From Kineosporia corallincola (GTDB lineage: Bacteria; Actinomycetota; Actinomycetes; Actinomycetales; Kineosporiaceae): a DNA stretch of 64,000 nucleotides. The notes below the pieces were generated by a model. The model was given only the letters and a program-made list of their open reading frames with translations. It was not told where the DNA came from and ran no database searches. Every line of letters begins with the position of its first letter. Position 1 is the stretch's first letter. The stretch is from contig NZ_JAHBAY010000003.1 of NCBI RefSeq assembly GCF_018499875.1, positions 581,496-645,495 of the forward strand. Direction: 5' to 3'. This document shows positions 35,290 through 43,011 of this stretch, in pieces. The translations under genes were made by a program, and so were the position numbers.

Positions 35290-36015
35290 GTGCTGATCCG
35301 GGTGATCAACCCGAACACCACCGCCTCGATGACCGCGTCGATCGGCCGGGCCGCCCGTACGGTGGCCGGGCCCGGCACGGTGGTCGAGGCGGTGAACCCG
35401 GCCACCGGCCCGGCGTCGATCGAGAGTCACTACGACGAGGCGCTGGCGGTGCCCGGCCTGCTCGCGGAGATCCGGCGCGAGGGTGCTTCCGCCCACGTGG
35501 TGGCCTGTTTCGGCGATCCTGGCCTGGACGCGGCCCGGGAGCTGGCGAGCGCCCCGGTGATCGGGATCGCCGAGGCCGCGATGCACGCCGCCGCGTTCCT
35601 CGGGCGCGGGTTCAGCGTGGTCACCACGCTGGCCCGCACCACCGGCCGGGCCCGTGACCTGGCCCACGCCTACGGTTTCGGCGAGCGCTGCCGGGGTGTG
35701 CACAGCTGCGAGATCCCGGTGCTGGCACTGGAGACCGATCCGGCCGCGCGCGCGGTGATCACCGAGCGGTGCCGCCGGGCGCTGGAGACCGACGGCTCGG
35801 ACGCGATCGTGCTGGGTTGCGCCGGCATGGCCGATCTCTGCTCCGGCATCTCGGCCACTCTCGGGGTGCCGGTGGTGGACGGCGTGGCGGCCGCGACGGT
35901 GTTCGCCGAGTCGCTGGTGCGCCTGCGGCTGGCCACCGGCAAGCAGGGCGAGTTCGCCCTGCCGCCGGCCAAGGCCTACACCGGGATCCTCGCCCCCTGG
36001 GCACTTGTACAGTGA
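35290..36015 (+). CDS. Hydantoin/Asp-Glu racemase family protein
   Basis: A 241-residue cofactor-independent racemase of the Asp/Glu/hydantoin family. The N-terminus LIRVINPNTTASMTASI is typical of hydantoin racemases and the two catalytic cysteines are visible in VACFGDPGLDAA and VLGCAGM. GTG 35290 gives this N-terminus and lies 5 bp after the permease stop. It probably converts the imported hydantoin or allantoin enantiomer for downstream hydrolysis, but no hydantoinase or carbamoylase is present in the window. Confidence 0.88.
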   Translation: MLIRVINPNTTASMTASIGRAARTVAGPGTVVEAVNPATGPASIESHYDEALAVPGLLAEIRREGASAHVVACFGDPGLDAARELASAPVIGIAEAAMHAAAFLGRGFSVVTTLARTTGRARDLAHAYGFGERCRGVHSCEIPVLALETDPAARAVITERCRRALETDGSDAIVLGCAGMADLCSGISATLGVPVVDGVAAATVFAESLVRLRLATGKQGEFALPPAKAYTGILAPWALVQ

Positions 36016-36221
36016 CCGGCGTGGAAGCCGTGGTCCTGATCGTCATCCTGGTGGCCGCCGTCGTGGTGCTGGGGCTGACGCTGCGCGTCGTGATCACCGC
36101 GGTGAGGCAGTCCCGCCGTGGTGAGGTGCCCACCGAGGAGCAGCGCACCCAGATCATGCGGCTGGGGGCCGCCGGCCTGGTGCTGGTGCTGCTGGCCCTG
36201 CTGGCACCGGTGTTCTTCTGA
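36012..36221 (+). CDS. Small two-segment membrane protein
   Basis: A 69-residue protein whose GTG start overlaps the racemase stop (GTGA), a sign of translational coupling. It has two hydrophobic segments (VVLIVILVAAVVVLGLTL and LVLVLLALLAPVFF) joined by a charged, probably cytoplasmic loop (VRQSRRGEVPTEEQRTQIMRL). It resembles no characterised family that I recognise. A second GTG at 36021 is possible. Confidence 0.65.
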   Translation: MTGVEAVVLIVILVAAVVVLGLTLRVVITAVRQSRRGEVPTEEQRTQIMRLGAAGLVLVLLALLAPVFF

Positions 36222-36240
36222 CCCGCCGGCGCCCGTCTCG

Positions 36241-36384
36241 TCAGCGCACGCGGTAGCCGATCAGCACCGCGCTGACCAGAATCAGCATGATCACCGCCGG
36301 ATAGAGGTCGCCGGAGAACGCGAGCCCCGCCGCGATCAGCAACCCGACACCGCATCCGACCCACACCCACGCCGACGTCTTCAT
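36241..36384 (-). CDS. Very small two-segment membrane protein (47 aa)
   Basis: A reverse-strand frame of 47 residues, MKTSAWVWVGCGVGLLIAAG followed by LAFSGDLYPAVIMLILVSAVLIGYRVR, preceded by a good ribosome site (GGGAGGT, 6 nt before ATG 36384). Two membrane helices separated by a short loop are evident. The stop lies 19 bp from the convergent small membrane gene. RBS quality and hydrophobic pattern make it likely to be a real gene; function unknown. Confidence 0.65.
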   Translation of the reverse strand: MKTSAWVWVGCGVGLLIAAGLAFSGDLYPAVIMLILVSAVLIGYRVR

Positions 36385-36588
36385 CCGCGACCTCCCGCAC
36401 CCTGAGCCCCCGCGCCCTCACACTACGTCGGCATGACCGGCTTGCCCAGATTCCTCCGGTCACGACGTTGCCGGCCCGTCAGGGAAGGCCAGGCGCGTTC
36501 AGCCCGGCAGTGCCCTGCTTGACCCCGGCCGGCACCAGCGCGTTCGGCTCCGCCCGCATCGCGCCCGGCGACCCGAGTTCCATCACCC

Positions 36589-37428
36589 TCAGCCCGTCGA
36601 TCCTCGGCCGGCCCATCCGTGCTCCTTCTGTGTCGCCAGGTCCGCGGGCAACCCCGCGACCCAGTCTCTCTCGGCCGCCAGCCGGGCGCGGCCCGTGTCC
36701 GTGCCCCAGTGCGCGAAGGCCTCGTCGCCCGCCGCCACCCGGCCCAGCACGAAACGTTCCCCTGCCCGCCGCCGTTCGTCGAGCACGGCGGGCAACGCCG
36801 AACGGCCGTCGTCCGACAGGCCGTACCCGTCGAGCAGAATCCCCAGCCGGCGCCGGATCTCGTGCTCACCGAACCGTGCCGTCGCCGGGTCGCGACGGCT
36901 GGGATGGGTGAAGGGAACGCACAGCCGGGCCGTGCTCGCGACGTCCCACACCCGCCGTCCCGGGGCGGCGAACTCCCAGTCGAGCAGCCCGGTCGCCAGG
37001 CCGTTGCGGGCGACCACGTTCTCCGGGCAGACATCGGTGTGCACGATCAGCGGGCCGCCCTGCGGATCGGCGAACCCCGGGTTCCACACCACCTCCGCAG
37101 GAGGCATCCAGCCGTCCAGCGCGTCGTGCACCCGGCGCAGCAACCGCCCGAGCGAGGCCAGGTAGTCGTCGGTGAGGGACCAGTCCGGGAACGGCGGCAG
37201 GGCGACATCACCCGGAATCCAGCTGACCACCTCGCGCCCCTGCCCGTCCCGTCCCAGCGGCCGGGGCGCCGTTCCCGGCGCTTTCTCGTCCAGCCGGGCC
37301 AGCACGGCCTGCACACCGGCGCTGTGCGCGCCCCACGGCCGCCGCACCGTGTCACCCACCCGGAACACCCGGCCGGCATTCGTCACCGCGCCGGCCAGCG
37401 GTATCTCCTCGTTCCCAAAATCCGTCAC
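36589..37428 (-). CDS. Aminoglycoside phosphotransferase (APH)-like kinase
   Basis: A 279-residue protein kinase-fold enzyme of the APH family. The Brenner motif is present as IVHTDVCPENVV (H-x-D-x4-N; the usual catalytic Asp), followed by the metal-binding LLDWEFAAPG (D-x-E/D). The N-lobe and the GREVVSWIPGDV segment also fit. GTG 37428 has GGAGGAG about 9 nt upstream; an in-frame start at 37458 is less favoured. The family includes drug-modifying enzymes and small-metabolite kinases (choline, homoserine and the like). The substrate cannot be told; resistance should not be assumed. Confidence 0.82.
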   Translation of the reverse strand: MTDFGNEEIPLAGAVTNAGRVFRVGDTVRRPWGAHSAGVQAVLARLDEKAPGTAPRPLGRDGQGREVVSWIPGDVALPPFPDWSLTDDYLASLGRLLRRVHDALDGWMPPAEVVWNPGFADPQGGPLIVHTDVCPENVVARNGLATGLLDWEFAAPGRRVWDVASTARLCVPFTHPSRRDPATARFGEHEIRRRLGILLDGYGLSDDGRSALPAVLDERRRAGERFVLGRVAAGDEAFAHWGTDTGRARLAAERDWVAGLPADLATQKEHGWAGRGSTG

Positions 37429-37457
37429 GTCCCGAGTCTCCTCCCTGAGCAAGACCA

Positions 37458-37715
37458 TTGAGGACGACGAACAGACGGCGAACGCGGATCGTCGCCTCCG
37501 ACCGGGCCGGCAAGCTGACGGCCCGCGAGCACGAGACCCTGCGCCTGCTGGCCCAGGGCCTCTCGAATGCCGAGATCGGTGCCTGGCTCCACGTCACCGA
37601 GGCCACGGTGAAGAGCCACGTCAGCAGCCTGCTCCTGAAACTCGGCCTGCGCGACCGGGTGCAGGCCGTGGTCTTCGCCTACGAGAACGGGCTCGTGGTG
37701 GCCGGAGGCGAATGA
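37458..37715 (+). CDS. LuxR-type DNA-binding domain without receiver (probably truncated)
   Basis: An 85-residue protein that is essentially one LuxR/NarL helix-turn-helix domain: [61 protein letters not shown]. This matches the C-terminus of two-component response regulators, but the receiver domain (about 130 residues) is missing and the upstream DNA is the divergent APH gene. TTG 37458 is the only start offered. Either a short stand-alone regulator or a 5'-truncated remnant; the latter is favoured because the ending ([14 protein letters not shown]) is exactly that of full-length NarL proteins. Confidence 0.6.
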   Translation: MRTTNRRRTRIVASDRAGKLTAREHETLRLLAQGLSNAEIGAWLHVTEATVKSHVSSLLLKLGLRDRVQAVVFAYENGLVVAGGE

Positions 37716-37758
37716 ACCGCACCACCCGCCAGCCGATCGGCCGGTAGGGGCCACCCCG

Positions 37759-37806
37759 GAATGAGGGACGCCCTCCAGCCCGCGGGCTGGAGGGCGTCCC
37801 TCATTC
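37759..37806. terminator. Perfect 48-bp palindrome, bidirectional terminator
   Basis: The arms GAATGAGGGACGCCCTCCAG plus CCCG (37759-37782) are exactly complementary to 37783-37806, giving a 24-bp stem with no spacer between the arms. It lies between the convergent LuxR fragment and the ABC permease and would act as a strong terminator in both directions. Confidence 0.85.
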
Positions 37807-37820
37807 GTGGGCCACGAAAA

Positions 37821-38744
37821 TCAGCTCGCGGCAGCCAGTTCACGGGCCTCGGCGGGCTGGCCCTGGGCCTGCTCGAGCCCTTCGGCGCTCCGGCGCCTCG
37901 GCCACCAGGACGGGTTGCCCCGGCCCTGACCGCCGAGCGCGGCGGAGACCCGGTCGAGGTAGATCGCCAGCACGACCACGGCCAGACCGCCCTCGATCGA
38001 GGCACCGATCTGGAGGCTCTGCACGGCCGAGACCACGATGCCGCCCAGGCCCTCACCGCCGACCAGACCGGCGACGACGACCATCGACAGCGCCAGCATG
38101 ATCACCTGGTTGACACCCGCCATGATCGACGGCATGGCCAGCGGAAGCTGCACCTCCCGCAGGACCTCCCAGCGCGAGGCACCGAAAGCGGCCGAAGCCT
38201 CCACGGTTTCGCCGTCCACCTGGCGGATACCGAGCTGGGTCAGGCGCACCGCGGGCGGGGCCGCGAACACCACCGTGGCGATCATGCCCGGCACCGCGCC
38301 GATGCCGAAGAACAGCACCGTCGGCAGCAGGTACACGAAAGTCGGCACGGTCTGCATGAAGTCGAGCACCGGCGCGACGATCGCCCGCACCACCGGGTTG
38401 AACGCCGACCAGATGCCCACCGGAATGCCGATCAGCAGCGCCACCGCGGTGGCCAGCAGCACGGTGGCCAGGCTCTGCATCGTCTCGTACCACAGGTCCA
38501 TCGAGTCGACCAGCAGCAGGCCCACCACGAGCAGCACGGTCAGGCCGATGCGCCGGGTGATCACCAGCGCGATCACGCCGAACACCACGGTCATCGGCAG
38601 CGGCTGGAGGCCCGCCACGATGTCGTAGGTCCAGCGCAGCAGGTGGCTCAGCACCGTGGTGAGCCAGTCGAAGAACCCGTCGAGATGGTCGGTGAGCCAG
38701 TCGATGACGTCCTCACCGTACTGGCCGATCTTGAGGTCAGGCAT
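37821..38744 (-). CDS. proW: Glycine-betaine/proline-type ABC transporter permease
   Basis: A 307-residue membrane permease with about six membrane segments and a BPD_transp_1 core. The EAA-like motif is ASAAFGASRWEVLREVQLPLAMPSIMAG; the preceding ATVVFAAPPAVRLTQLGIRQVDGETVEA is typical of ProW/OpuAB. The protein begins with a hydrophilic segment (MPDLKIGQYGEDVIDWLTDHLDG). ATG 38744 overlaps the end of the ATPase gene by 8 bp, so it is co-translated. It forms the channel of a quaternary-amine uptake system. The last gene of a three-gene operon, followed by the perfect palindrome. Confidence 0.9.
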   Translation of the reverse strand: MPDLKIGQYGEDVIDWLTDHLDGFFDWLTTVLSHLLRWTYDIVAGLQPLPMTVVFGVIALVITRRIGLTVLLVVGLLLVDSMDLWYETMQSLATVLLATAVALLIGIPVGIWSAFNPVVRAIVAPVLDFMQTVPTFVYLLPTVLFFGIGAVPGMIATVVFAAPPAVRLTQLGIRQVDGETVEASAAFGASRWEVLREVQLPLAMPSIMAGVNQVIMLALSMVVVAGLVGGEGLGGIVVSAVQSLQIGASIEGGLAVVVLAIYLDRVSAALGGQGRGNPSWWPRRRSAEGLEQAQGQPAEARELAAAS

Positions 38745-39939
38745 GGACGGCGGCCTCCTCGCGGGCCTCGGGAACGCTCGACAGACTGGACAGGATGGCC
38801 GCGCGGGGCACGACGCCGGCCAGCTTGCCGCCCTCGTCCACCACGGTGACCGGCACGACCTGGCGGCCGGCCAGGTGCATGAAGTCACCGATCACGGCGT
38901 CCGGCTTCACCGCGTGGTAGTCCTTGGTGACCGCCCGGGCCAGGTCTTTCTGGCCTCGCGTGATCGCGTCGTGCAGATGGGTGTCGGTGACCACGCCGAG
39001 CAGGTGCCCGTCGTCTTCCAGCACGAACGCGCCGGTGGCCTCGTTGTCGGCCAGGCGGGTGAGCGCCGCGCGCGGCTCCTCGCCCACCCGGAAGGTGAGC
39101 AGCGCGGGACGCACCAGGTCGGCGGCGGTGAGCACCCGGGCCCGGTCGACGTCGGCCACGAACTCGCTGACGTAGTCGTCGGCGGGCCGGGCGACGATCT
39201 CGACGCCGGCCCCGACCTGCACCACCCTGCCGTCGCGCATCACCATGATCCGGTCGCCGATCCGCATCGCCTCGTTCAGATCGTGCGTGACGAACACCGT
39301 GGTGCGCCGGTCCTCGGCCTGCAACTGCATGAGCAGGTCTTGCATGTCGCGGCGGATCAGCGGGTCGAGGGCCGAGAACGGCTCGTCCATCAGCAGAATC
39401 GGCGGGTCCACAGCCAGTGCCCGGGCCAGGCCGACCCGCTGGCGCATACCGCCCGACAGCTCGTGCGGGTACTTCGAGCCGCGGCCCGACAGACCCACCC
39501 GGTTCAGCGCGGCGTCGGCCTTCTCGAACCGCTCGCTCTTCGACACACCACGCACCTTCAGCCCGTAGGCCGCGTTCTCCAGCACCGTGCGGTGCGGGAA
39601 CAGCGAGAAGTGCTGGAAGACCATGCCGATCTTCTGGTTCCGGATCTGCCGCAGCCGGGAATCGGGCACCCCGACGATGTTCTCGCCGTCGATCAGCAGC
39701 TCACCGGCGCTCGGCTCGTTGAGGCGGTTGATCATGCGCAGCACGGTGGACTTGCCCGAACCGGAAAGGCCCATCACGACGAACATCTCACCGGTCTCGA
39801 TGGTGAAGTTCACGTCGTGCGCGCCGAGGTAGCCGCCGGCCTTCGCCACCGCCGCGGCCGGATCATCGTCCGCCAGAGCCCTTTTCGCCGCCCCGGCACT
39901 CAGCCCGTAGGCCTTGCTCAGTCCTTTGCCCTCGATCAT
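38737..39939 (-). CDS. proV: Glycine-betaine/proline-type ABC transporter ATPase with CBS domains
   Basis: A 400-residue ATPase of the ProV/OpuAA type. Motifs: Walker A GLSGSGKST (57-65), Q-loop GMVFQHFSLFPHRTV, signature LSGGMRQRVGLARALA, Walker B ILLMDEPFSALDPL, H-loop FVTHD. The C-terminal 130 residues are a CBS-domain pair (LTRLADNEATGAFVLEDDGHLLGVVTD; VIGDFMHLAGRQVVPVTVVDEGGKLAGVV), which senses ionic strength in OpuA systems. ATG 39939 overlaps the ProX stop (ATGA). Energises osmolyte uptake; the CBS pair implies osmotic gating. Confidence 0.92.
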   Translation of the reverse strand: MIEGKGLSKAYGLSAGAAKRALADDDPAAAVAKAGGYLGAHDVNFTIETGEMFVVMGLSGSGKSTVLRMINRLNEPSAGELLIDGENIVGVPDSRLRQIRNQKIGMVFQHFSLFPHRTVLENAAYGLKVRGVSKSERFEKADAALNRVGLSGRGSKYPHELSGGMRQRVGLARALAVDPPILLMDEPFSALDPLIRRDMQDLLMQLQAEDRRTTVFVTHDLNEAMRIGDRIMVMRDGRVVQVGAGVEIVARPADDYVSEFVADVDRARVLTAADLVRPALLTFRVGEEPRAALTRLADNEATGAFVLEDDGHLLGVVTDTHLHDAITRGQKDLARAVTKDYHAVKPDAVIGDFMHLAGRQVVPVTVVDEGGKLAGVVPRAAILSSLSSVPEAREEAAVHA

Positions 39940-40925
39940 TTGACGATCACCGACTCCGCGTCCTGTCCGTCGCTGGATTTCACGCCTTCGAGGAAGGCAC
40001 TCACCTGGTCCGGGTTGGCCTCGATCCACGCCGCCGCGATGTCGCTCAGCGACTTCGACTCCTTGTCGTGGTCGTAGTAGAACTGCCCGGCCTCGTCCGT
40101 GGTGAACGTGAGGTTCTTCAGGAATGTGGCGATGTTCGGGTTGTCGTCCGACCAGCCCTTGCGCGACACCGTGCGGATCGTGCCCGCGCCGCCCCAGACC
40201 TTGTCCGGGTCTTCCAGGAACGTGGCCTTGAACTGCACGGTCATCCAGTGCGGGCTCCAGCCCAGGAACACGATGGCGTCCCCGGCCTTCTCCGCCTTCT
40301 CGACCTGCGCGAGCATCGCCGCGGTGCCGCTCTCGACCAGCTTCCAGTCGCCCAGGCCGTAGGCGTCGTCGTCGATCGCGTCCTGGATCGTCTCGTTGCC
40401 CGGCGAGCCGGCCTCGATGCCGTAGATCTTGTGGCCGAACTCGTCACCGTGCTCGGCCAGGTCGGCCAGCGACGAGATGCCCAGCCGCTGCGCCACGTCA
40501 CCCGGCACGGCGGGCGCGTACTCGGTGCCCTCGAGGATGGTGCTGTCGACCACCACGTCGCCGGAGTCGATCAGGTCGCCGTAGGTGGGCTCCTGCGAGG
40601 GCCACCAGTTGCCCAGGTAGGCGTCGGCGTCGCCGGTCGAGACGGCCTGCGCGCCGAGCTCCACCGAGACCTCGTTGACCTTCACCGAGTAGCCCAGGTC
40701 CTCGAGGATCTGCTTGCTGATCTCGTTCTCCACCTGGAGGTCGACCCAGGGCTGCTGGATCAGCGTGACCGACTCGGAGCCGTCCTCACCGCCGCCCCCG
40801 CCGCCGATCAGGGCGAAGTCGCCCTTGTCCTCGGCGCTGGAGCAGCCCGCGGTCACCGCCGCCACGGTGACGCAGAGTCCTAGTGCCAGCAGCCTCAGAC
40901 TGCGTCGTCTGCCCGGAGGCCTCAT
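39936..40925 (-). CDS. proX: Glycine-betaine-type substrate-binding lipoprotein
   Basis: A 329-residue lipoprotein that captures the substrate outside the membrane. Basic n-region and hydrophobic core precede the lipobox VTAGC (Cys28). The mature part matches the OpuAC/ProX fold: TLIQQPWVDLQVENEISKQILEDLGY, SVELGAQAVSTGDADAYLGNWWPSQ, and LGWSPHWMTVQFKATFLEDP; the WW and WSPHW aromatics are the quaternary-amine box. ATG 40925 has AGAAGGAG about 7 nt upstream. First gene of the operon; its promoter must lie in the 665-bp gap beyond it. Confidence 0.92.
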   Translation of the reverse strand: MRPPGRRRSLRLLALGLCVTVAAVTAGCSSAEDKGDFALIGGGGGGEDGSESVTLIQQPWVDLQVENEISKQILEDLGYSVKVNEVSVELGAQAVSTGDADAYLGNWWPSQEPTYGDLIDSGDVVVDSTILEGTEYAPAVPGDVAQRLGISSLADLAEHGDEFGHKIYGIEAGSPGNETIQDAIDDDAYGLGDWKLVESGTAAMLAQVEKAEKAGDAIVFLGWSPHWMTVQFKATFLEDPDKVWGGAGTIRTVSRKGWSDDNPNIATFLKNLTFTTDEAGQFYYDHDKESKSLSDIAAAWIEANPDQVSAFLEGVKSSDGQDAESVIVK

Positions 40926-41590
40926 CCTGATTCTCCTTCTGCCGGTACTGCTGATGCCGTCGTCGGGGCAGAAACCGGCCCACCGGGCCAATTTCCGCTA
41001 CGGGCCGTGCATGCGGCGCCGAAAGTTCCTGTGCCGGGCCGGTCGCTCACGCCTGCCTCACGTCCGGATGACGCCTGACTCCACGCTTGACTCACGTCTG
41101 CTCGCTTCGTCTGCGACGCACGGTTCGGGACGCACCACCTTGCCAGGAATCGCGCCGTGAGGCCCATTCAGGCGGCCCGTTACCACAGTGCGCCGAGGCA
41201 ATGGACCCGGGCTCCGGAGCACCGCGCGCCAGGGGCTCCGGCCAGGCCGTCCGGGCCCGGAGTGGGTGATGTCACCCGGCCCAGGCCAATCGAATCACCG
41301 GCCGTGATCGACGGGTCACCGATCGACAGGCCGCGACGATGACGCCCAAAACCTGGGTACAGCAGCATCTTTCGACCACCTCCCGACCACAGAACGATCC
41401 CGGTCCGGAGAGAGGTTTTCACACACACGAAACAATGCCCACTCCAGGCATTTACATGTGACGGCTCGGTGTTCTACAGTGAAAGGCCGCTCTCTCCGCG
41501 CTGTCCTGATCGTGGCAGCCCCGTGCGAACCCGTCGATAGCCAGATCCCGGCGACGAAGACGCGTTCCCTCTCGTACCGATAGACGCAGT
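40926..41590. other. Long intergenic region upstream of the betaine transporter operon
   Basis: The 665 bp lie between the ProX start and the LysR stop, both reverse strand. No convincing gene. The part 41340-41480 is AT-richer, with TTTTCACACACACGAAAC and TTCTACAGTG elements, and probably holds the operon's promoter and control sites. A 62-residue reverse frame (41369-41180) has a good-looking ribosome site (GGGAGGTGG) but codon use unlike real genes. A small inverted repeat (ATAGAC-N3-GTCTAT) lies near 41580-41594 after lysR. Confidence 0.45.
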
Positions 41591-42472
41591 CTATGACTCG
41601 CCGAACATGGTCGCGGCGAGGTCACGAAAGTGCTCCCCAGGACTGCTGAGACCGCGGCGCCGCCAGATCAGGTGCACCGCCGCCACCGTCGGCCGCAGCA
41701 GCGGCAGCACCCGGGCCCCACGCCGGGCGGCGTCCTCGGCCAGTCCCTCCGGCAGCAGCGCCGCACCCGCCCCGGCCAGCACCAGCGGGATCACCGAGGC
41801 CAGGTGCGCGGTCTCCACGGCGATATCCGACGACTCGCCCGCCACCTCCAGCTCGGCCCCCAGCAGTTCCCGCAGCGCGGTGCCGCGCAGGGTGCAGATC
41901 AGCCCCAGCGGCACCAGCTCGGACACGCTCACCGTGGTCCGGCCGGGCAGCGCCTCCGGCGGCAGCACGGCCACCAGCCGATGCTCCACCAGCCAGTGGC
42001 TGTCGAGCAGCCCGGCCGGGGGCGTGCCGTCGATCAGCCCGAAGTCGGCGTCGCCCGAGCGGACCGCGTCCAGCACCTCGGACCGCCGCACCGGGTCACC
42101 CACACTGAACTGCACCGCCGGGTGGGCCTGCCGGAACCGGCCGATGATCTGCACCAGCGGCTCGATCGCCCACAGGGTGTTCGAGATGATCGTGAGCCGC
42201 CCGAACCCGACGTCGGTGACGCTGCGCACCGCGGTCGCGGCCAGCTGGAACGAGCGAACCGTGCGGCGGGCGGGCAGCAGCAGGGCCTGGCCGGCGGCGG
42301 TGAGCCGCACCCCGCGCCCCAGTCGCTCGAACAGCGGGGAACCCAGTTCGCGCTCCAGCAGCCCGATCGCGTGCGACAGGCTGGGCTGCGCGATCGTCAG
42401 GGCCGACGCGGCCCGGGTGAAGCTCCCGCACTCGGCGACGGCGAGGAAGTACTCCAGCTGGCGACGGTCCAC
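41591..42472 (-). CDS. LysR family transcriptional regulator
   Basis: A 293-residue LysR regulator: N-terminal winged helix (QLEYFLAVAECGSFTRAASALTIAQPSLSHAIGLLERELGSPLFERLGRGVRLTAAGQALL) and a substrate-binding domain with RLTIISNTLWAIEPLVQIIGRFRQAHPAVQFSVGD. GTG 42472 lies 6 nt after TAGCTT, a leaderless-type start. It sits downstream of the DUF2500 gene on the same strand, 24 bp away. Its target genes are not clear; neither neighbour is a divergent partner. Confidence 0.9.
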   Translation of the reverse strand: MDRRQLEYFLAVAECGSFTRAASALTIAQPSLSHAIGLLERELGSPLFERLGRGVRLTAAGQALLLPARRTVRSFQLAATAVRSVTDVGFGRLTIISNTLWAIEPLVQIIGRFRQAHPAVQFSVGDPVRRSEVLDAVRSGDADFGLIDGTPPAGLLDSHWLVEHRLVAVLPPEALPGRTTVSVSELVPLGLICTLRGTALRELLGAELEVAGESSDIAVETAHLASVIPLVLAGAGAALLPEGLAEDAARRGARVLPLLRPTVAAVHLIWRRRGLSSPGEHFRDLAATMFGES

Positions 42473-42495
42473 CGGGCAAAGCTAGATGAGAATCG

Positions 42496-42873
42496 TCACC
42501 GGTCCTGGGGCACCCGGTCGAACCCCTGGAACCGGGTGCCCTGGAAGGTGAGACGACCGCGGTCGCCCTCCACCAGCGTCCCCCATTGGTGGCCGCTGAC
42601 CAGGAACTCGGTGCGACGGTGGGCGGAGTGCTCGAAGGTGACGTAGTAGGCGGTGCTGGAGCTGTCCTGGCTGTGCCGGTGCTCGGTGCGCCTGGTCAGC
42701 AGCACGGCGTCGACCACCTCGACCGGCGAGTTGTTGTTGCGGGTCCACTGCCCCAGGCCCTTGACGACCGCCGTCGCGAACCCCAGCACGACGAGCAGCA
42801 GGATCAGGGCCATGCCACCGACCACGACCACCCCGAAGATGCCGAAGTCGTCCAGGAACGTACTGTCGCCCAT
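42496..42873 (-). CDS. DUF2500-like membrane protein
   Basis: A 125-residue protein with one N-terminal membrane segment (FGVVVVGGMALILLLVVLGFATAVV) and an extracytoplasmic or cytosolic beta-domain with TAYYVTFEHSAHRRTEFLVSGHQWGTLVEGDRGRLTFQGTRFQGFDR, which matches DUF2500. ATG 42873 has AGGAGA about 7 nt upstream. Function unknown. It faces dihydroxyacetone kinase divergently across 138 bp. Confidence 0.8.
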   Translation of the reverse strand: MGDSTFLDDFGIFGVVVVGGMALILLLVVLGFATAVVKGLGQWTRNNNSPVEVVDAVLLTRRTEHRHSQDSSSTAYYVTFEHSAHRRTEFLVSGHQWGTLVEGDRGRLTFQGTRFQGFDRVPQDR

Positions 42874-43011
42874 GATGTGTCTCCTGCTGTCGTCGGGACG
42901 CGCCACCGTACAGACGTGGCCCGCCGTCAGGGTGATGCACGAGACCCGTGTGATCCTTCCGGCCCATCGTCCGGCGGCCGGGTGCGAGTGATGCACCGTT
43001 ACTCTCTGACC

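Noticed and set aside
36479..36583. 34-residue reverse frame after the APH-like gene (MELGSPGAMRAEPNALVPAG ...)
   Set aside because: Considered as a small peptide precursor because it follows a kinase-like gene, but it has no Cys/Ser/Thr core, no leader motif and a poorly placed ribosome site.
41180..41369. 62-residue reverse frame with a GGGAGGTGG ribosome-like site
   Set aside because: Codon third positions are not GC-biased as in real genes here, and the sequence resembles no family; kept only as a note in the intergenic entry.
41478..41582. Forward 34-codon frame after TACAGT (VKGRSLRAVLIVAAPCEPVD ...)
   Set aside because: A promoter-like element precedes it, but the frame is short, has no ribosome site and no recognisable family.
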